Of a stretch of 27,487 bases of DNA, positions 21,690 through 27,487 are shown piece after piece (position 1 is the first letter of the stretch; each line of letters starts with the position of its first letter). The notes under the pieces are model-generated. The model made no database searches. It saw nothing but the letters and a program-made list of their open reading frames with translations, and was not told where the DNA came from. The position numbers and the translations under genes were made by a program. The stretch covers positions 1 through 27,487 of the forward strand of contig UZAE01000283.1 of NCBI GenBank assembly GCA_900617975.1, given 5' to 3'. The stretch is from Rodentolepis nana. Its lineage: Eukaryota > Platyhelminthes > Cestoda > Cyclophyllidea > Hymenolepididae.

Positions 21690-23514
21690 GTTAGTGTTTA
21701 GTGCATTGTTTTCCTTTGATATCGCTGGTCTCTAACGCCAAGAGAGGCTTATTTCAAAGGCACCTTACGTGACCTAATAAAGTCTTGGCTTTATATCATC
21801 ATTGGATTTCGAATTTGTAAAAAATTTACGCTCTGCTCATGTTTGTCATGAGTTTGGTCGAATTAAATCGGATCTTCATGCTTTTATTGTCCTGATTGTA
21901 TGGCATTCAATTAGAGCAAATCTTTTCACTCAATTTGTTAAGCGAAATTTTATGCTTCAACTTTTACGCAAACACGACATATTGGTATGCTGTGAGGCAG
22001 CAAGTACAAGGTTTCTCTGCTTAAGACATAGGGGATTGTTAATGCATCATTTTCCGTTTTAGTAAAAAATTCCAAAAGATAGGCTTCAGATGATTTCTTT
22101 TTATTCTTCTTAAGTATAATGCTTGCATGTAAAAGAATGTGAACACTGATGATTAATTAGTGGATATTTCGCTTACTTCGCACATTCTCGTGCATAAGAA
22201 TCACGTAGTTTCGACCGGTTTTATTTTATTTCGAGGTTTTATTCAATTGCTGCATTTATCTCGTGTGTAGGGCCTCATTTGTTATTTCCCGATTGCAGTT
22301 AATTCAACCCTCGGGAATCCTATAGAATTGCAGTGTGGTACTTTAAGCCATAAACAAATTACTAAGATCAATCACAGTCAGACTGATAGGTCATATTACA
22401 TCATACAGGAACTCCTTGGATTCGCGGATAATCTAAAATGATGATTTTAAAGAATTACGTTTGTAGGATCAACAGAGGGGGTAGGGAAGTAACTCCATTC
22501 TTGAGTTATCAAATATTTTAACTGCTATTTCAATAGAAGAAACGTAAAAGGAATTGACATCTCGATCGAGATTCGTCCACGATTAATCTTTGTGACAAAC
22601 AGAGCGCGATCACTACGTCGGTTAAACAAATCATTGGAATTTAAATCAAGTTTTGTGTATCTGACTTAGTTTATTTTGCACTCTTCACAATTTGGCACTT
22701 CTTGGTACTTTACACAACTGTCGCAAAAAATTTTAACAAACTCTTTGATGTAATTGTGCAGGCATGCAGAGATGATAAATCGAAGCTCAAAGATTTCTTG
22801 TAAGCAAATTTTATTTAAGGTCTACAAAAACCAATTAATTGAATTATTCCACATAAACTTCTGGAATCAGCTCACTGTGACAACATCAGAACTCTGTATG
22901 CTGTTGAAAACTAATAAGTGCATAATATACTCTTTCTGTGAAAATTTTCATATGAGTGACGCATGCGAAAGCGCAAATGAACTCATAAAGATGACATTTT
23001 GAACTTCATCAAACTTTGACAATAGTAGAATAATTACCACTCTGTTGTTGGTTTATATCATATGGGGGAATAATTTTAGGTAGGAATTGTGTGAAACGCA
23101 CCCACTAAGTTAGTAATTAATAAAGTTAAACTCTTGGATATTCCTATCACTTAACTTCACAGAACTTGGCCAGTTTTGCAACCATCCACTTCACGTTATT
23201 GGATCATCAAGTGAGATCCTGTGATAAGGACAAAGCATTATTCCATTCTATGGGGTTCAGCTATTGTTGCCTCTGTGCTCACTTTCAAATTTCACCTCAT
23301 AGTTGCAAGCTCTATCTCTCCTCGCTTCTCTCCCAGTTCACAGATACCATGAATTTGAACATTCCAAAGTCCCATATGTTGGATTCCAAACATTTAACTG
23401 CTATTTGGTACTCCTCGAACTAAGTGAACAGGACAGACATCATTGTGTCTATGTGTTAACATTTAAATTTCGCCTCATTCTTGCCAACTCTCTCTCTCTC
23501 TCTTTTCATCCATC

Positions 23515-23516
<2 letters not shown>
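21690..23516 (+). repeat. Direct repeat downstream of HGPRT, copy 1
   Basis: This block is repeated about 3.97-4.1 kb downstream (about 25795-27487). Matching landmarks are TGTTTTC[CT]T(T/C)[CT]GATATC at 21708/25815, TTTGTGACAA(A/G)CAGAGC at about 22590/26179, CTAATAAGTGCATAATATAC at 22911/26878, and near-identity from about 23041 to 23516. The 5' part is much more diverged than the 3' part. It lies wholly after the HGPRT coding region. ORFs at 22754-23002 and 23166-23423 within it are not convincing genes. Confidence 0.8.
21776..21781 (+). terminator. Candidate poly(A) signal of the HGPRT gene
   Basis: AATAAA occurs 213 bases after the HGPRT stop codon. A T/GT-rich stretch at about 21667-21720 lies upstream rather than downstream, so cleavage-site support is only moderate. 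Confidence 0.55.
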
Positions 23517-23551
<35 letters not shown>

Positions 23552-23660
23552 ATCCTCCACCCTCTACTAGGCCGAAGAAGATGCCATGAATGTGAAAATT
23601 TTTAAGCTCAATATGTTGTACTCAAAACATTTAAGTAACATTTGGTACTCCACGAACACC
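23265..23660 (+). repeat. Diverged tandem duplication, period about 185 bp, around a poly-C tract
   Basis: The pair TTTCACCTCATAGTTGCAAG and TTTCGCCTCATTCTTGCCAA is followed in each unit by CT-rich sequence, then ATACCATGAATTTGAA / ATGCCATGAATGTGAA, and finally CATTTGGTACTCC-type sequence. The second unit has acquired the long C run. Confidence 0.7.
23516..23548 (+). repeat. 33-nt C homopolymer
   Basis: Thirty-three uninterrupted C after a (CT)n stretch (23489-23503). The apparent 100-residue ORF at 23303-23605 with a polyproline run is just this tract translated. Confidence 0.95.
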
Positions 23661-24384
23661 GTGAGCATAAACTGTGATCATTTGACATAGACTAGCAAAG
23701 TAGAAATATGCAGTACAGCTGTTCACCTCAATTTTGACAATTCTTTTCTTTAATCGCTTCTAATTCACTATTGCTGTATAAAATTAGGTGAAATTACCTC
23801 CTCATCTTACGACGTGACCCTCGGTGTCACTCGGATTTTTCCGTTCATTTTGGATTAAAAAGAAAACGATAATTGAATATTTTGATCAAATTCATATCTT
23901 TGGTGGGACTTGTTATTTAATTGACCCATTTAAAGCTTTTATTCATTTCGTATGGCACCGACCTATTCACTTTTAACTCACTTGACACTTTCCCATTGTG
24001 ATATTTCATACCGAAATGAAGTAAATTTGATTCAAGAAAAATAGAAAGTACGTAGAGCAGCGGTCTTCCTCACTTAAATTCGGAACTCATGTAATGGTTT
24101 TAGTTTGCTAATTACTGTCCGAAAATGTCCTAATTTCGTGATTTCATTCGAAATGGGCTTTTGGAGCTACGCCAAATTTATCTCTTCTAAACGTCGAAAG
24201 TGGTATTACGATAAAAGCCTGGATGTTCTAAAATTAGTGTATATTCGCCAATAGAATAGTTAGATAAAATGTCATTGGTCTAAAATTCTGACATTACCAT
24301 GTTTAAAAATTAATTGAGGAAAGTAAATAAGCATTTTACCTAACGAGCTTAATATCTAACTTCGTGTTTCATTATTACTAAACT
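23661..24384. other. Non-coding spacer
   Basis: AT-rich with no ORF worth calling and no repeat matched elsewhere in the window. Confidence 0.55.
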
Positions 24385-24610
24385 AGGGGTGTGTGATAGA
24401 CTTACTTCCACGTGATGTGACCTGGGCAACGTAAGCTCATACGGCAAAAAAGTCTATTAATCGATGGTTGACTTCTCACTTCAAGCTACCATCACCCCAC
24501 TGTATGTCATATTTGACTACTTCCACAGTACTCCCCTCACATTTTTTATACCTTTGTGTCTGTCTCTTTTACATCTTTGAATCACTCTTCTGTCTCCCCC
24601 CTCGAAAAAG
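24385..24610 (-). repeat. Dispersed repeat, copy D (reversed, 5'-truncated)
   Basis: The reverse complement shows the 3' part of the family: a G-rich start (CTCCCCCC on + at 24594-24602), GACATACAGTGGGGTGATGG, GACTTTTTTGCCGTATGAG, then GTGGAAGTAAGTCTATCACA. The leading TTTAGCTGACTTCGGGCTTC unit is missing, so this copy is truncated at its 5' end. Confidence 0.8.
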
Positions 24611-25794
24611 TTGTGTAAAGCAACAGCACTGGTTTTTAGCATATTTGAACAAATACACAAATTTTATAAATACTTAATAATAATAATTTGTTAATTTGAT
24701 TCTTCCTGGATCAAATGATTCGCCTCCCGGTGAAAGTTTTTCTATATTCACTTAAGGACAGGAGAAACGATGGGATCCATGATTCCCATGAATCTCCAGA
24801 GTACCAGGATTCTAAGGCAGACGAAGGGAACCGTTTTTATTTTGGAAGATATGGTTACTTTTCGAGAATGGAGATCGTTGCGGAAGCGAATTCATATTTG
24901 AATTGCAACATAATCCGTCGTACGGTACCTAACGTGTGAATTAAAAAAATCTCCTTCACTTCCCCCCCCCACCCCACCCCACCCCAACACTTCCTTTACA
25001 TAGTGTCAAGGATTTGTTTATCCCTGCCACTGGGATCTTTCAGAGAGTTTGAACGTTAGATCTTTAAATCATGACAAAAGTCCTCAATTCGAGTAAAAGG
25101 TGGCTGGTTTTATTTCTGGAAACAGTGTTGCTGGTTTGCTTCTCGGAAGAATCTGTCAATAATGGTAGCGGTTGTGGTAGACTTAGTGAATATAAGAGCT
25201 ACCTTGGATCAACCATACCGAGATTGTGATCCATGTGCCGTTGATGAGCCCTTGTTTAAGAACGCATAAGACGGGACTAGTGGGAAATGAGTGGGTCTAT
25301 TGTTCAGCCAAGCTTGAATTCTATACAACAATTTTATTGCACGATTGCATTGGAGTTACAAACAGGTTAGGCATCAAACGCTCTCCGGTGCTGATCACTT
25401 AGGACACCAAATGATCGGAATTTCGTGTTGGGTGAGATTACACTGACAAAGGTATAACAAGGCTTTCCCTTTCTCTTCCAGTTTTATAGATCAATCTAGT
25501 GTAAATCAGAAGATAGTAGACTTTTCTCTTAAATTCGACACTTCTATACAAACTCTTTGAATACACTATGATTTAGTACACTGTGTTCAGATAATAAGGC
25601 GATTGGAGAAGATATGAAATATTGCTTTGCAAATAGCGAATAGCGTCATTATGCAATATCTTTAGTCTGTTCTAAGATAGAATAGAATAATCTCATTAAG
25701 GTATGCACTCTGAAGTGTTTTCTTAGAGGTAACTTGTTGACAATTTGGAATATTAAAAGATCTTCTCGTTCTAATAATATTATCTGTCCCTGTA
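24611..25794. other. Non-coding spacer between dispersed repeat D and duplication copy 2
   Basis: Contains an (A)CCCC-type simple repeat at 24962-24986 and a 74-codon ORF at 24715-24939 that is hydrophilic and matches no family I know. If copy 2 were a full tandem duplicate including HGPRT, the enzyme should appear here; no HGPRT motif (LKGG, DDICDTGKT, VGYAID) is visible in any + frame read. Confidence 0.55.
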
Positions 25795-27487
25795 TGTGAT
25801 AATATTAAGTGCTTTGTTTTCTTCCGATATCACAAGTCTAAATTTTTTAAATGTGAAATATTCTACAATTCTCATAAAATTGAATTTCAGCCTGGTACTA
25901 TATGCCACAAATAAATCGGTTACATTGGTCTTATCAATTGTAGTCTGGGTAAGAGATCATATTTCATTAATCAGGAAATCTGTGAGCTCGAGGACAATTC
26001 AAGCTGATGATTTCAAGGAATCGCGTCTTTAGAATCTACAGAGTGGGAGAGAAGTAGATCCCTTTATGAATTATCAAATGATTCAATTACTTTTTCACTT
26101 GAGAAAACGTGGTAAGAACTATCATATGAGCTTAGATATTTAACTAAGGCCTCCATCTAGAGGCATCCAAGAATAATATTTGTGACAAGCAGAGCTGTAA
26201 ATTTATTTATTAGTTTATTTCAAATGACAGGCGTTTTGATAATTATCATTAGCCCTTTAGCTGACTTCCTGGCAGGCGTTATAATAGCTATCATTAGCCA
26301 TTTAGCTGACTTCGTGCTTCACAGAGGGAAATTGATAGCTATCATTTGCCATTTAGCTGACTTCAGGCTTCACAGAGGGAAGACATTAGCCATTTAGCTG
26401 ACTTCGGGCCTCACAGAGGGAATGCCAAAGTAGCAGAAAGTCGAAGGGTGGGGAACAGAAGAGCGATTCACAGATGTAAAAGAGAGACCGACAGACAGTC
26501 ACAAAGGTACAGAAAAGGTAAGATGAGAACTGTGGAGTGGTGAAGTATGACAGTGTGAGGTCATAGTAGTTTGAAGTTATAAGTCAACTTTTGGCTAACA
26601 AGTATGCGTTGCCCAGAGTGCACCACGCGGAGGTAAGTCTATCGCACAACCCGAGCTCGAACTTCTATGATGGTAAAACTACTTTTGGTAACTGATTTAC
26701 CGGTTTTAACACTCTTCGGAATTTGGCACTTTTTGGAGTAGTTGGAGATACTTTCTCAAATTTTGTTGAAGGTATTTAAAAACACTTTTAATTGAATTAT
26801 CCAACGTAAACATCTGGAATCAACTCACTGTGTCTCCATCAATTCGATTTTTTCAAAACTCTGTATACTGTTGAAAACTAATAAGTGCATAATATACTCT
26901 TTCTGTGAAAATTTCCACTTGAGCGACGCATGCATTAGTACAAATGAACTCATAAAGATGACATTTTGAACTTCGTCAAACTTTGACGATAGTAGAATAA
27001 TTGCCATTCTGTTGTTTGTTTATATCATATGGGGGAATAATTTTAGGTAGGAATTGTGTGAAATGCACCCACTAAGTTAGTAATTAATGAAATAAAACTC
27101 TTGGATATTCCTATCACTTAACTTCACAGAACTTGGCCAGTTTTGCAACCATCCATTTCACGTTATTGGATCATCAAGTGAGATCCTGTGATAAGGACAA
27201 AGCATTATTCCATTCTATGGGGTTCAGCTATTGTTGCCTCTGTGCTTACTTTCAAATTTCACCTCATAGTTGCAAGCTCTATCTCTCCTCGCTTCTCTCC
27301 CAGTTCACAGATACCATGAATTTGAACATTCCAAAGTCCCATATGTTGGATTCCAAACATTTAACTGCTATTTGGTACTCCTCGAACTAAGTGAACAGGA
27401 CAGACATCATTGTGTCTATGTGTTAACATTTAAATTTCGCCTCATTCTTGCCAACTCTCTCTCTCTCTTTTCATCCATCTCCCCCCC
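25795..27487 (+). repeat. Direct repeat, copy 2, interrupted by a dispersed repeat and cut by the window end
   Basis: Homologous to 21690-23516. The match runs from about 25795 to 26195, stops where the dispersed repeat lies, and resumes near 26715 to the last base. The final bases (27481-27487, seven C) correspond to the start of the 33-C run of copy 1. The 85-codon ORF at 27133-27390 is the twin of the one at 23166-23423. Confidence 0.8.
26210..26650 (+). repeat. Dispersed repeat, copy C, with four tandem 5' units
   Basis: The 5' part has four TTTAGCTGACTTC units beginning at 26256, 26301, 26352 and 26393 (spacing 45, 51, 41), mostly preceded by a TAGCTATCATTAGCC-like lead and followed by CTTCACAGAGGGAA. 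The 3' part ends CACCACGCGGAGGTAAGTCT like copy B. Copy 1 of the surrounding duplication lacks it, so it probably inserted after the duplication; GAGCT lies near both edges (26192, 26653) but is too short to prove a target-site duplication. Confidence 0.82.

Noticed and set aside
23166..23423. 85-codon ORF repeated almost identically at 27133-27390, suggesting a conserved small gene
   Set aside because: The surrounding non-coding DNA is equally conserved, so similarity reflects the duplication; of the two changes noted inside the ORF one is silent and one alters a residue, giving no sign of protein-level constraint.
24611..25794. A second HGPRT copy implied by the downstream duplication
   Set aside because: None of the enzyme's conserved motifs appear at the expected offset; the duplication covers only the 3' flank.
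26256..26420. CRISPR-like array of four regularly spaced repeats
   Set aside because: Eukaryotic context, imperfect units, spacers homologous to each other; it is the 5' part of the dispersed repeat.

Overview
The window is eukaryotic, AT-rich DNA. It holds two multi-exon protein genes on the + strand, separated and followed by repeat-rich sequence. Very short introns (29-48 nt) mixed with 58-80 nt introns, a mariner-type transposon end, and an HGPRT resembling schistosome HGPRT point to a flatworm (Platyhelminthes), possibly a tapeworm. The species call is inference; both gene calls rest on spliced reading frames worked out by eye.

Layout. (1) 1-134 is the 3' end of a mariner element: the last 18 transposase codons, a 3' UTR, and a terminal inverted repeat next to TA. 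(2) 135-2953 is AT-rich intergenic DNA with two C-homopolymer runs. (3) 2954-19237 is one large gene of 34 predicted exons (1534 aa). Its order is an MKK start, about five ankyrin repeats, a long acidic/serine-rich linker with two Trp/Ser motifs (one reads DSLWDSE), long coiled coils, and a C-terminus ending in YLEYLKNKYLI. This matches the ANKRD26/POTE/CCDC144 family, whose vertebrate member ANKRD26 is a centriole distal-appendage protein. (4) 19238-20411 is its 3' flank with a poly(A) signal. (5) 20412-21563 is a complete 7-exon hypoxanthine-guanine phosphoribosyltransferase gene (235 aa) with the expected catalytic residues, followed by its own poly(A) signal. (6) About 21690-27487 is non-coding and repeat-rich. 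A block downstream of HPRT (about 21690-23516) is repeated in direct orientation at about 25795-27487, and the second copy is interrupted by a dispersed repeat. The window stops inside the second copy's poly-C run, the same place where the first copy has 33 C.

A dispersed repeat family of about 320-450 bp is present four times (5752-6075 +, 17005-17380 +, 24385-24610 -, 26210-26650 +). Two copies sit in sense orientation in large introns of the ANKRD26-like gene. I do not recognise the family.

The two genes do not form an obvious pathway: one is a probable centriolar/ciliary scaffold and the other a purine-salvage enzyme. Flatworm parasites depend on purine salvage, so HGPRT is an expected housekeeping gene. 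No RNA genes, CRISPR arrays or viral genes were seen.
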